Origin: Prinsepia uniflora
Lineage: Eukaryota > Streptophyta > Magnoliopsida > Rosales > Rosaceae
Length of the DNA: 64,000 nt
NCBI GenBank assembly: GCA_032719365.1
Contig: CM064876.1
Span: forward strand, 55,361,864 to 55,425,863
Direction of reading: 5' to 3'
The notes beneath the pieces were generated by a model. It saw only the letters and a list, made by a program, of their open reading frames with translations. It was not told the DNA's origin and searched no databases. The translations under genes and the position numbers were made by a program. Below, piece by piece: positions 21,780 to 33,163 of the stretch. How positions within the stretch are numbered: position 1 is the first letter of the stretch; each line of letters begins with the position of its first letter.

Positions 21780-23680
21780 CGAAATTTTCAATTAGGGTAA
21801 AATTTGAAAAGTTAAAAAGGAAATGACCATTTTGCCCCTGTATAGTAAAAAGTTGATTTTTTGATTGGGACTCCTTGTGAATTTATTGTGTGTACTGCTA
21901 CGTAGATCTCGAACTCATGAATACGTAGACAGGCGATATGCCAAAAATGGAGTTCGGATAAATTCATTTTGGGTCTAAAAATTATAGGGGCATTTTGGTC
22001 ATTTTGGAACATAATGACATTTTGATACTTTCGCATGAAGATCCTAGGGCCCTTATTGTCTTGTTCTCCCACTGACTTAAGCATGCATCACTATATATAT
22101 GTATGTATATGGATTTCAAGGAGAGGTTGGTGGATGGTGACCAAACAAGAGAAAAACCACCATCACCAACCCGTGAAGGAAAATGGCCATGAAGAACCAA
22201 TGAAAGAAGAGAAAAAGAGAGAGGAGAGGGAGAGGAGAGCCTGGAGGAAGCAAGTGAGGTTGAGACCCTCCAAACCCGTAGCCATGGGAAACCCATGGGG
22301 TTCAAATATTGAAAGTAGACTAATAAGGTGATTTAAAGCCTTATGGTAGCTTTCTGAGAGTACAAACATGTTATTTGAGTACCTAGAGTCACTTTGGGAC
22401 AGAAAGAGAGGAATTTTGACGTGAATAGACAAAAGATATGGTTTATAACCCCTAGTCATACACAGTGGAATTGGGTTAAGCTTCTAGGTATGTTTTACTT
22501 CACTCTCAATCAATATATCTTCTTATGTAGTTGATAAGATGAATCTGGATATAAAGAGCGTAAGAAATGGTGAAAATTGGGGGTTTCAGGTCGGGTTCAG
22601 GTAGCGGGTTGAATGACCCGTTTTGCAGGAAAACGGGTCGAAGATAGAGGTTGAAGACGACCCCTTGCGTAGGCACGTGAGGCCCACATACAGAGAGCTG
22701 TGGTGGCGCGTGAGGACGCGTGTGACATTCTCATGTCGTCTGATCAACACAAAAAATGTTTGTATGCCAATTCTGAATTTACTGGTACAAATTTCAAGGC
22801 AATCAGACATTGTTTGGGTATAGTTTCAAATTTTAGACATAATATGTTTATGATCCAAATCTAAAATTAATTAGTAGACTTAACATATTTTTATCTGGGT
22901 TATTAAGGATCCAAAAAGTTGGAATGTGATGACTAGAAGTTGTTGGTAGTAAGGATACTAATTATTATGAATTATAATGATTGTGGTGATTTAGAATGAG
23001 TAAACTTTAATTTATTTAAGCATAACCCATTTGATTATAGAATCTATATGGCACTAATGTTAATGGTTTTTCTCTATAGTAAATTATGGTGAATGATGGA
23101 TGGTTATTTGATATAATAGACTTATATTTTGCTATGATGTTCACATGATAATGGTACAATGATGTGATGAAATACGATAATCACGATTTGTTGATGTTAA
23201 GGATGATGAGATGAGTTTGATGATGAATACATGATGCTTATATGAGATGATGATGATTATGGTAATGATGATAAGATGATGACACAAAGACTATGACATG
23301 ATGTTATATATAGATGATGAAATATGTGAAATTATGGCAGTATGATGAATATGATGATTGATGGAAAATATTTGAGGAGAATGGGATTAAAAGGGTTGAA
23401 TGTATGTGATTATATTTGAATATTACTAAATTTAAATAATAATAATATTAAATTTGTTAACAATATAAAGGTTCGGCATAAGTAAGGTCTGAAGTTCCCG
23501 CTTGTTAATGAAGTAGTAGGTCGGACGTGGACGGTAGCCCCATAAGGATGGGTTTAGTTTGGTTAGCCTGACAAAAAATAGGAACGGATTGAGTCAGAAA
23601 AATCCCTAATCTGCCAGGAGTTGTTAGACAGGATCAGGACCGGTTCAATTTTTAAGTAAATTTGGGGACGGGTCCTGTCA

Positions 23681-23974
23681 TTTAACATGCTTCATAGAGT
23701 GAAGGCTTAGATGCTTTTTGAGAGAAAGAATAGATTGCTTCAAAGGCGAAGGTTTGGATGCCTCATGTGAGAAGGCTTAAAGTGCTTTGAAGAGCGAAAG
23801 CTTGAATGCTTCTCGTGAGAAAGCTTAACATGCTTCGTAGAGTGAAGGCTTGGATATTTCTCATGAGAAGGCTTATTGTGCTTCATAGAATGATGGCTGG
23901 GATGCTTCTCATAATAAGGCTTAGAGTATTTTGCAAAGCGAAGGCTTGGATGCTTCTCATGAGAAGGCTCAAAG
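23681..23974 (+). repeat. Minisatellite array, block 2
   Basis: Six or so 48-bp dimer units of the same family as block 1 (GCTTCTCGTGAGAAGG alternating with GTGCTTCGTAGAGTGAAGG). It continues block 1 exactly if LTR B is removed and continues into block 3 if LTR E is removed. Confidence 0.9.
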
Positions 23975-25273
23975 TGTAACGACTCGTCCCTAATTTAAAG
24001 GATTAATTAAGACTTAATGACGGATTAGCAAGGCTATTTTGGGTTTAGCCGAGGATTAACGAACATTCAGGGCAAAATTACGATTTTACCCTTGAACGAG
24101 GGCAAAAAGTTGACTTTTGACTTGGGAGGTCCGATGGCCAAGGGCCAAAGACCATTAGGTAGATCGGGTCGATACGAGTCCGTAAACAGGCGGCACGTCG
24201 AATTCGAACGTTCAACGGAAAAGTTACGGTTCACGGAAGTTTCGAGGTACTATTCACAATGATACATTTTACGAGACGAAAATGGAATTTTGTCTTGAGT
24301 GGGGCCCAAGTCTTTTCCCCAGACCCAATGGATGAGTGACAAGTGTAACCCATCCATTGTCCCCCTTACATAGACACATGCAACCACCCCCCTGTGTTCA
24401 TTCGATCAACCCAAACCCAAACCCAGTGAACCCAAATCCAAACCCTTCCCATCTGATTTGTCTGAGGCCAGGAGAGAGTTGAGGATGAGTGCTGGACCAA
24501 GGAAGGAGGTGGCAGGCTGCTGGGCCACCGTGGACGGCGGTGGATTGTACGGCCAACGTAAAACCCGATTCCCCTGTATGTTTCAAAATTTCAATTTTCG
24601 GTTTTGGACGTTAGGGAGCTTAGATGTTGGTTTGGATGGGTTTAGGGGATTGGTAGGAGGGCTAGGAGGAAGTTTTGGTGGCTGAGGAAGGCTGAGAAAG
24701 CCAGGAACGGCGGCTGGAGAGATTTCGGTGGCTACCCACCGAATTCCATTTTGGGCCAAGTTACCCCAAATCGATCCTCCGAATCTCTTTCTAGTGATCC
24801 TAGGAACCTATTGGAACCCTTAGGATGAAGCTTTGACCCCTAGAAGTGCCCTAAACCTAGAATGGAAGTTTTGGTTCAAAACGGTTTTTCAGAACCAATA
24901 GGTTTTAGGGTTTGTTTCTTGGATTTAAAGACATAGGATGGTAGGAAATGTTGTTAGGATTATATAGGAGTTAGAATGGAGGAAAAAGGATGAAAAATGA
25001 AGAAGCACGCCGGTATAAGCAAACCGGGTACAGAAACGGACCAGACCGGCCGGTTAGGACCAGCCGTCGCGAGGTCAGGGATGACCCTGTTCCTGGGCAC
25101 GTGGCTCCCATGCACAGGGGCTTCTGCCAGCGCGTGTGGGCACGTGGCTCACTTCTTGGGGAATCTTCCAACACACGAAATCTTCTATTCGATGTAACAA
25201 ACATTTTAGGACTAGTTTTGTGTCGATCGGACATCGTTTCGATACGTTTCGGGGTTATTTAAGTAGTTAGTAA

Positions 25274-28200
25274 TGTAACAACCCGTCCCGAGAGCCGGGA
25301 TTAGTAGAGTGATTAAGGTGTGATTAGTGAGGATAATCAGTGGTTAGGTGGTCCCGAAAGGTCCGGGAGCCTAGAATGACGATTTTACCCCCGGTCCGGG
25401 CAAAAATGTTGACTTTTATTCGGGAGGTCAATTGGGTATTGGCCAGTGACCAGGACGTAGTTTAGGACGTCACGAATCCGTAGGCAGGTGGCACGCCCGA
25501 TTCCGACATCCGAGGAGGAAGTTGTGATGTTCGGAAGGTTGAGGGCATAACCGTAATTTGGGTAAATTAGGGGGAATAGTTGACTTTTTGTACGAATGGG
25601 TTTTGGTAGGTTGACCTAGCATGGTTAGATAGCTTTCGTCGTCCTGAGTTCGATGACAGGCGGCACGTATTCATCGGACTTACGAGGCGAGAGTTACGGG
25701 TCTAGGAAGTTTTGACAAAACCGTAAAAATGTGTTAAACAGGAGGGTATTTTGGTCTTTTTGGCATCTGGGGATTTGTGCAGAGAGAGAAAGCAAACTGG
25801 ACGGCTGGGATTTAACCAGATGGGATAAGGGTTGAGTGGATGGTGACATGTGGCAAGGGGCTAGAGGATTCTGGGAGAATCCTGTGTGTTCATAGCCCAA
25901 ATAATTGGGGTGCACTCGTGCAAACCCGTGGTTGTTCTTCGACAAACACAGAGAAACAGAGAGAGCTTGTGAGGAGAAGTTGAGGATTGATCGTGGTAAT
26001 TGACGAGTTCTGGTGAGTGAGGGAGGAACGGGAGACTGAAAGGAAGCTGGTGGTCGTGAATTGGTGGTGGAATCGTGCACGGCGGCACGGCGGTGGTGCG
26101 GCAAAGTTTTTGGGGAAACAGGGAGACAGTGAGCGTTTGGTGGTGGCTACGCCGTGAGGTGGCTCAAACCACGACCCTGGGACGTTCAGGAGGTTGCAGG
26201 GAGGCCAACGAACACCGTGGCACGCGGCGGTGCGCACGGCAGCGCTGCAATCGAAGGGTAAGGTTTCGTGCTCTGTTTTTCTCGTAAACTTCATCTGGAA
26301 AGTCGTGAGTCTGGGCTTAGAGTCGAGGGTATTGGAGGTCAGGGTGATGTTTAGGGAGGTCCTAGGAGTGGTTTGTGGTGGTCGCCGTGACGGGGCGTAC
26401 ACGGCGGAGCTCAGTCGAAGTGGAGTACTCTGTTACTCTGTTTCGGTCGTGAACTTCAAACCCAAAGTCGTCGAGTTTGGGGCTGAGTCGATGGTATAGG
26501 AGGGTTAGTCTAGGTTCAGTAAGGCCCTAGGGATTGTCTGGTGTCGCCACTGTGACGGGAGGTGACCGGAGCAGATGGATCGTGAAACCGGGGTTTGAGG
26601 GCTGTCTGGTTCGAGCTGGAATCGACGATGGTGGGACTGTGTCGAGGTTAGAGGAGTAGGGGAATGGATTCTTGGTGTCTGGACGAAGCCGTGGGTGGAA
26701 GAAGGGGAGGAAATGGTGACCGGATGGCGGAGAATGCTCCTCGCCGGTTCAATTCACGGCGGCCGGTTCAGCACGGCGGAGAATGCTACTGTAGCTGGCG
26801 CGTGAGGGCCACGCGCAGCCACTTTGGGCGGCGCGTGGGGGCGCGTGCGGCGGCGGTTGGGAAAACGGTCAACATGATTTTTGGTCTAAGAGTTGTGGTG
26901 AGTTCAATGGAGTTGGTTTCGGGTCAATCGGACGTCGTTTGAGTTTAGTTCCGCGAGGGTGAAAGTTTAGGGTCCCGGGTTATTACATTTAGGATTCGGG
27001 GAATTTTGAAGGAATTTAGGTGAACCTTTGTAGACGTGTTAGTGACGTAATTTGGTGATTGTGAACAGGATCGGGATTTCCCGAGGAAGCCGAGGAACGT
27101 GCTGGACGTTCGGGACGCGAGTAGGGCCCAGTACTGTGAGTGGACCCCTTCTCTAAACTCGAGCATGCATAACTGTTTTCTATACTTATTTTATGGTTTT
27201 ACTCATCATTCTATGTTTCTCAAATATGTTGTGGTTGGTTTTACATTGTTGCACGTTTTTCGAAGAAGTACGGTATTTGGCACGTTTTACGAGAAATGTC
27301 GATTTCTGAGAATAATGCCATGGATTTGGGATTTCAATGGATAAATGGTTTAAATGTTCATAAAGTGATTTTGAAACCTGATTTGGTGAGTAAAGGATTT
27401 TCGGTTTTGAAATCGGATTTCGGAAAGCGAAATTTGGTTTTAAAGCTAAACAGTGAATTTCCGGATTTGGGTTCGGAATGACGATTCTGGATGCCGGAAG
27501 GGCATCAGACCAGTGGTTTCGGATTCGGGTTTGGATATGGATTGGTAAACGGTTTTCAAATGGTTTTGGGATTGGATTTGCTGGATCTGGATATTAGGTT
27601 TAAAGACCCGGATATATGTGACGGGGGACCGGCCGGCTTGGGTTTAAAGACCCGGATTGAGTTTAAAGACTCGGGAGTTTAAAGACTCGGATATATTGAT
27701 ATTTCCCCCGTAGGCCTTGAGTTTAAAGACTCGGATATGATTAAGGCCTGGATTGAGTTTAAAGACTCGGGAGTTTAAAGACTCGGATAGGTCCAGCAGG
27801 TTTGATCGGGAAATGATGATTTGAGCTTTATGGTTTATGATACGGGTTTTGATACTCATGCCATGATTTCCATCTCCGTTTTATAGTGTTTCTGTTTCTT
27901 ATGATGTTTTATGAGACTTGAGTTAGACCTGTGTTATTAACTGTTGGTTATGCATGTGGTTTTCAAAACGGAGGGTTAAATTCGGTTTTCTGATAAATGG
28001 TTTTAGAACTTCTCTTCTATTATGGTCCACTCACAGGTTCTGTTTTAACTTGCCCTCCAGGTTGTGGAGCTAGCGCGGGGTCTTGACGTCGATGCAGTGT
28101 CCGAGGCATAGAAGTGACGTGAGGGATCCCGGAATAGTTCAAAGTCTTCCGCGTGCGTGTAATTTATCGGTTTTTAGTTCCTTGTATTTTCGTACTATGC

Positions 28201-28349
28201 TCTGTAAAAGACAGAGTCAGGATATTTTGTTTAATTACTCCTGCGTCTGACTGGGTTTGAGTGAGTTTTACTTGGATGTGGTGTCGGGGAGTCAGACGGG
28301 AGCGGGATTTACCTCGGGTTTCGGGGTGGAACCGGGGTGGGTCCTGACA
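25274..28349 (+). repeat. 5' LTR of gag-only copy 2 (3076 bp)
   Basis: TGTAACAACCCGTCCC to GGTGGGTCCTGACA. Modules: GACAGG/GGCAGG boxes (25482 and 25656), GC-rich block (26800-26850), TGTGAGTGGACC (27135-27146), hairpin cluster (27597-27788), GGTCCACTCACA (28024-28035). Frames such as 25694-26104 (minus) and 26194-26499 recur in the 3' LTR at 30521-30931 and 31021-31326 simply because the LTRs are duplicates; they match no known protein. Confidence 0.92.
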
Positions 28350-28351
28350 AT

Positions 28352-28363
28352 TGGTATCAGAGC
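28352..28363 (+). other. Primer-binding site, tRNA-Met type (copy 2)
   Basis: TGGTATCAGAGC two bases after the LTR end, identical to the standard plant initiator-tRNA-Met primer site. Confidence 0.92.
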
Positions 28364-28456
28364 ATAGGTTTGTCGGGTTTGTGGGGTTTGATGGGTTGTG
28401 AGGTTGTGTTCCAGTTGCTTAACTACTTCTATGCCTCTTTCAGCGTGCAGTGGACG

Positions 28457-29527
28457 ATGCCTCCGAGACGTAGACCCTCTCCACAACCTGAAGAAGAAGT
28501 AGCAAGCGAGACGGAGAGTGCTACTATTGAGCGAGCCCAACGGCTCGGGGCGACGACGTTTAGTGGTGGGGCTGATCCTGAGGAAGCCCAGAGGTGGATT
28601 ACCAGACTTGAGCGGATATTTGCGGTGATGCATTGCCCGCCGGAGGAGCGAGTGTTGTTGGCTACATTTTTACTGGATGGTGCAGCGTACGAGTGGTGGT
28701 ATACCCTCGAGTTGTCCGGATGGGATGCCCATAGTGTGATCTGGGAGACGTTTAGGGAACGATTCTTGGAGCAGTACTACCCTCGTTCTTTCCGAGATGC
28801 CAAGGAGGCGGAGTTCTTGCATCTCCAACAAGGGAATATGACAGTGGCTGAGTATGAACGGAAGTTCCAGATGTTGTCCCGGTTTGCTCCTGCTTTTGTA
28901 GCCACTGAAGCCGAGAAATGCCGTAGGTTTGAGTTGGGCCTGCGAGGTGAGATTCGAGCCATAGTGACGGCCGGATCTTTTGCTACCCTCCGAGACTTGT
29001 CAGATGCTGCGGTGAGGGTGGAGGCTAGTTTGCCGGTGCGACGCCGGGAACCATCTATTCCTGGAGCTTCGAGCCAGTGGACACCGAAAAGAGGTAACTT
29101 CGGCGGAGCGTCCTCGTCAGGTGATGATCGTTTTGGTAGGCCTGGCACTGTCCAGAGTTTAGGATTCCGTGGTTACCAAGCACAGCCGACTCCGCAGGCT
29201 AGCGCGACGTCTGTAGCGTCCACAGGGAGACCGAGCAGTGGACCCGGTTGGAATGTGTGTTTCTACTGTGGGGAGCGAGGTCATTTCCGACGTGAGTGTC
29301 CACAGTTGCCACAGGAAAGTGGTGTAGATCGAGGAGTAGCGGAGCCTGGACAGAGTACAGCGTTAGGGACAGCGGGTACTAGAGGAGGAGTTGGTGCCAC
29401 GAGTAGTTCGAGAGGACGTGGTAGAGCATCGGGATCTCAGGCCCGAGTGTTCACGATGACTCAGCAGGAAGTTCAGTCGACACCAGATGCGGGGACAGGT
29501 ACTTCTATTACTTTGGTTGTGCTGTAA
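28457..29527 (+). CDS. gag: Gag (capsid-nucleocapsid) polyprotein, retrotransposon copy 2, intact
   Basis: 356 residues from the ATG at 28457 (MPPRRR); the in-frame ATG at 28337 is in the LTR end and was rejected. The capsid domain covers about residues 40-165. The CCHC knuckle CFYCGERGHFRREC starts at residue 268 (C268, C271, H276, C281), the same position as in copy 1. The tail is Gly/Ser/Arg-rich and ends shortly after VFTMTQQEVQ. In Tekay/Del-like gag-pol polyproteins this point is followed by a protease (family knowledge), so pol appears to have been deleted exactly at the gag-protease boundary. The frame is open throughout, consistent with a protein kept functional to package its own RNA. 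Pol functions would have to come in trans (inference). Confidence 0.9.
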   Translation: MPPRRRPSPQPEEEVASETESATIERAQRLGATTFSGGADPEEAQRWITRLERIFAVMHCPPEERVLLATFLLDGAAYEWWYTLELSGWDAHSVIWETFRERFLEQYYPRSFRDAKEAEFLHLQQGNMTVAEYERKFQMLSRFAPAFVATEAEKCRRFELGLRGEIRAIVTAGSFATLRDLSDAAVRVEASLPVRRREPSIPGASSQWTPKRGNFGGASSSGDDRFGRPGTVQSLGFRGYQAQPTPQASATSVASTGRPSSGPGWNVCFYCGERGHFRRECPQLPQESGVDRGVAEPGQSTALGTAGTRGGVGATSSSRGRGRASGSQARVFTMTQQEVQSTPDAGTGTSITLVVL

Positions 29528-30088
29528 TTAGTTTTGGGTTGTTAGATCCAGGGTAGAGTCTAGGAGTTTTCCTAGAGGACTTGGAGTGTTACAGTGAGTT
29601 CTGTAAGAGGATGACGGAAGGTACAGGAAAGTAGTGACTATAACTGATCGATATGAGGTTATGGAAGGAGAAAACCCACAAGCTAGAGTTTGCTTTTAGG
29701 ACTTTGTAGATTTTTCTGATAGTGGCCGAGGTAGCAGTCGAGGGAAATAGGTGGACGATTGTTTGGGTTAGTAGTCGAGTTGGTTTGGGAAGGTAGGGTG
29801 GTTGTATATGAGGAGGTACTCTATGACTTCTGTCGGGTACTGTGAAATAAGGTATTTTAGAATACCTTTGTTTGCTGTTCATAGAGTTTCCCTTGCGTAC
29901 ACCATGCAGCTGTTACATAGCTAGGGTTGGCCGTGGTAGCAGTAGTTGGGGATGGAGTGAAATACCCAAGGTGGAGATGATAGACAGGAAACCCAGGAGA
30001 GGTTGTTGTTGACCTAGTGTTGGTGACCAGGTAGGAGACACTATGTGTCGGGAACTATCTGTGGAATTTCGGGGATGAAATTCTTTTT
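29528..30088 (+). other. Non-coding tail between gag and polypurine tract (copy 2)
   Basis: About 560 bases, colinear with 1720-2363 of copy 1. No frame resembling pol. A reverse-strand frame at 29589-29882 has no recognisable content. Confidence 0.7.
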
Positions 30089-30100
30089 AGGGGGGTAGAT
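30089..30100 (+). other. Polypurine tract (copy 2)
   Basis: AGGGGGGTAGAT immediately before the 3' LTR start; a clean G-rich tract of the kind usual for plant Ty3 chromoviruses. Confidence 0.85.
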
Positions 30101-33050
30101 TGTAACAACCCGTCCCGAGAGCCGGGATTAGTAGAGTGATTAAGGTGTGATTAGTGAGGATAATCAGTGGTTAGGTGGTCCCGAAAGGTCCGGGAGCCTA
30201 GAATGACGATTTTGCCCCCGGTCCGGGCAAAAATGTTGACTTTTATTCGGGAGGTCAATTGGGTATTGGCCAGTGACCAGGACGTAGTTTAGGACGTCAC
30301 GAATCCGTAGGCAGGTGGCACGCCCGATTCCGACATCCGAGGAGGAAGTTGTGATGTTCGGAAGGTTGAGGGCATAACCGTAATTTGGGTAAATTAGGGG
30401 GAATAGTTGACTTTTTGTACGAATGGGTTTTGGTAGGTTGACCTAGCATGGTTAGATAGCTTTCGTCGTCCTGAGTTCGATGACAGGCGGCACGTATTCA
30501 TCGGACTTACGAGGCGAGAGTTACGGGTCTAGGAAGTTTTGACAAAACCGTAAAAATGTGTTAAACATGAGGGTATTTTGGTCTTTTTGGCATCTGGGGA
30601 TTTGTGCAGAGAGAGAAAGCAAACTAGACGGCTGGGATTTAACCAGATGGGATAAGGGTTGAGTGGATGGTGACATGTGGCAAGGGGCTAGAGGATTCTG
30701 GGAGAATCCTGTGTGTTCATAGCCCAAATAATTGGGGTGCACTCGTGCAAACCCGTGGTTGTTCTTCGACAAACACAGAGAAACAGAGAGAGCTTGTGAG
30801 GAGAAGTTGAGGATTGATCGTGGTAATTGACGAGTTCTGGTGAGTGAGGGAGGAACGGGAGACTGAAAGGAAGCTGGTGGTCGTGAATTGGTGGTGGAAT
30901 CGTGCACGGCGGCACGACGGTGGTGCGGCAAAGTTTTTGGGGAAACATGGAGACAGTGAGCGTTTGGTGGTGGCTACGCCGTGAGGTGGCTCAAACCACG
31001 ACCGTGGGACGTTCAGGAGGTTGCAGGGAGGCCAACGAACACCGTGGCACGCGGCGGTGCGCACGGCAGCGCTGCAATCGAAGGGTAAGGTTTCGTGCTC
31101 TGTTTTTCTCGTAAACTTCATCTGGAAAGTCGTGAGTCTGGGCTTAGAGTCGAGGGTATTGGAGGTCAGGGTGATGTTTAGGGAGGTCCTAGGAGTGGTT
31201 TGTGGTGGTCGCCGTGACGGGGCGTACACGGCGGAGCTCAGTCGAAGTGGAGTACTCTGTTACTCTGTTTCGGCCGTGAACTTCAAACCCAAAGTCATCG
31301 AGTTTGGGGCTGAGTCGACGGTATAGGAGGGTTAGTCTAGGTTCAGTAAGGCCCTAGGGATTGTCTGGTGTCGCCACTGTGACGGGAGGTGACCGGAGCA
31401 GATGGATCGTGAAACAGGGGTTTGAGGGCTGTCTGGTTCAAGCTGGAATCGACGATGGTGGGACTGTGTCGAGGTTAGAGAAGTAGGGGAATGGATTCTT
31501 GGTGTCTGGACGAAGCCGTGGGTGGAAGAAGGGGAGGAAATGGTGACCGGACAGCGGAGAATGCTCCTCGCCGGTTCAATTCACGGCGGCCGGTTCAGCA
31601 CGGCGGAGAATGCTACTGTAGCTGGCGCGTGAGGGCCACGCGCAGCCACTTTGGGCGGCGCGTGGGGGCGCGTACAGCGGCGGTTGGGAAAACGGTCAAC
31701 ATGATTTTTGGTCTAAGAGTTGTGGTGAGTTCAATGGAGTTGGTTTCGGGTCAATCGGACGTCGTTTGAGTTTAGTTCCGCGAGGGTGAAAGTTTAGGGT
31801 CCCGGGTTATTACGTTTAGGATTCAGGGAATTTTGAAGGAATTTAGGTGAACCTTCGTAGACGTGTTAGTGACGTAATTTGGTGATTGTGAACAGGATCG
31901 GGATTTCCCGAGGAAGCCGAGGAACGTGCTGGACGTTCGGGACGCGAGTAGGGCCCAGTACTGTGAGTGGACCCCTTCTCTAAACTCGAGCATGCATAAC
32001 TGTTTTCTATACTTATTTTATGGTTTTACTCATCATTCTATGTTTCTCAAATATGTTGTGGTTGGTTTTACATTGTTGCACGTTTTTCGAAGAAGTACGG
32101 TATTTGGCACGTTTTACGAGAAATGTCGATTTCTGAGAATAATGCCATGGATTTGGGATTTCAATGGATAAATGGTTTAAATGTTCATAAAGTGATTTTG
32201 AAACCTGATTTGGTGAGTAAAGGATTTTCCATTTTGAAATCGGATTTCGGAAAGCGAAATTTGGTTTTAAAGCTGAACAGTGAATTTCCGGATTTGGGTT
32301 CGGAATGACGGTTCTGGATGCCGGAAGGGCATCAGACCAGTGGTTTCGGATTCGGGTTTGGATATGGATTGGTAAACGGTTTTCAAATGGTTTTGGGATT
32401 GGATTTGCTGGATCTGGATATTGGGTTTAAAGACCCGGATATATGTGACGGGGGACCGGCCGGCTTGGGTTTAAAGACCCGGATTGAGTTTAAAGACTCG
32501 GGAGTTTAAAGACTCGGATATATTGATATTTCCCCCGTAGGCCTTGAGTTTAAAGACTCGGATATGATTAAGGCCTGGATTGAGTTTAAAGGCTCGGGAG
32601 TTTAAAGACTCGGATAGGTCCAGCAGGTTTGATCAGGAAATGATGATTTGAGCTTTATGGTTTATGATACGGGTTTTGATACTCATGCCATGATTTCCAT
32701 CCCCGTTTTATAGTGTTTCTGTTTCTTATGATGTTTTATGAGACTTGAGTTAGACCTGTGTTATTAACTGTTGGTTATGCATGTGGTTTTCAAAACGGAG
32801 GGTTAAATTCGGTTTTCTGATAAATGGTTTTAGAACTTCTCTTCTATTATGGTCCACTCACAGGTTCTGTTTTAACTTGCCCTCCAGGTTGTGGAGCTAG
32901 CGCGGGGTCTTGACGTCGAGGCAGTGTCCGAGGCATAGAAGTGACGTGAGGGATCCCGGAATAGTTCAAAGTCTTCCGCGTGCGTGTAATTTATCGGTTT
33001 TTAGTTCCTTGTATTTTCGTACTATGCTCTGTAAAAGACAACGTCAGGAT
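30101..33050 (+). repeat. 3' LTR of gag-only copy 2, truncated at its end
   Basis: Matches the 5' LTR from base 1 until GTCAGGAT at 33050, where homology stops and other sequence follows. The lost part includes the terminal TGACA. Hairpin cluster at 32423-32615; inverted boxes at 31962-31973 and 32851-32862. Confidence 0.9.
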
Positions 33051-33163
33051 GGTTGCACGGATGGTTGCACGCATCACAATGATTGGAATCGTGACTGACC
33101 CTGAAATATCAGCCACAATGCCCAGTTGAGTCATGAGTTCGGGCTTGAGGCCCAGTTGGTATA

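Larger units (their letters stand above)
16013..23680 (+). mobile_element. Solo LTR B, inserted in the minisatellite, host of nested LTRs C and D
   Basis: LTR B is 16013-16027 joined to 21785-23680 (about 1.9 kb after removal of C). It begins TGAAATATCCCGAAA and ends GACGGGTCCTGTCA. TTTAA flanks it on both sides (16008-16012 and 23681-23685), and removing it restores a normal satellite unit. It resembles LTR G in its first 80 bases. It contains one GTAGACAGGCG box (21916) and a GAT-rich low-complexity patch (22975-23350). No internal retrotransposon sequence, hence solo. Confidence 0.85.
25274..33050 (+). mobile_element. Gag-only Ty3 LTR retrotransposon, copy 2 (young, 3' truncated)
   Basis: Structure: 5' LTR 25274-28349 (3076 bp), primer site 28352-28363, gag 28457-29527, non-coding tail, polypurine tract, 3' LTR 30101-33050, which lacks about its last 240 bases. 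The two LTRs differ at roughly 30 positions by my visual comparison over about 2.95 kb, near 99% identity, so insertion was recent. No pol. The element sits inside LTR E after AGTAA; the right target copy was lost with the truncation. Confidence 0.88.

Noticed and set aside
25694..26499. Several frames of 100-170 codons on both strands, duplicated at 30521-31326
   Set aside because: They lie inside the two LTRs of one element, overlap each other on opposite strands and show no domain; they are identical only because the LTRs are.
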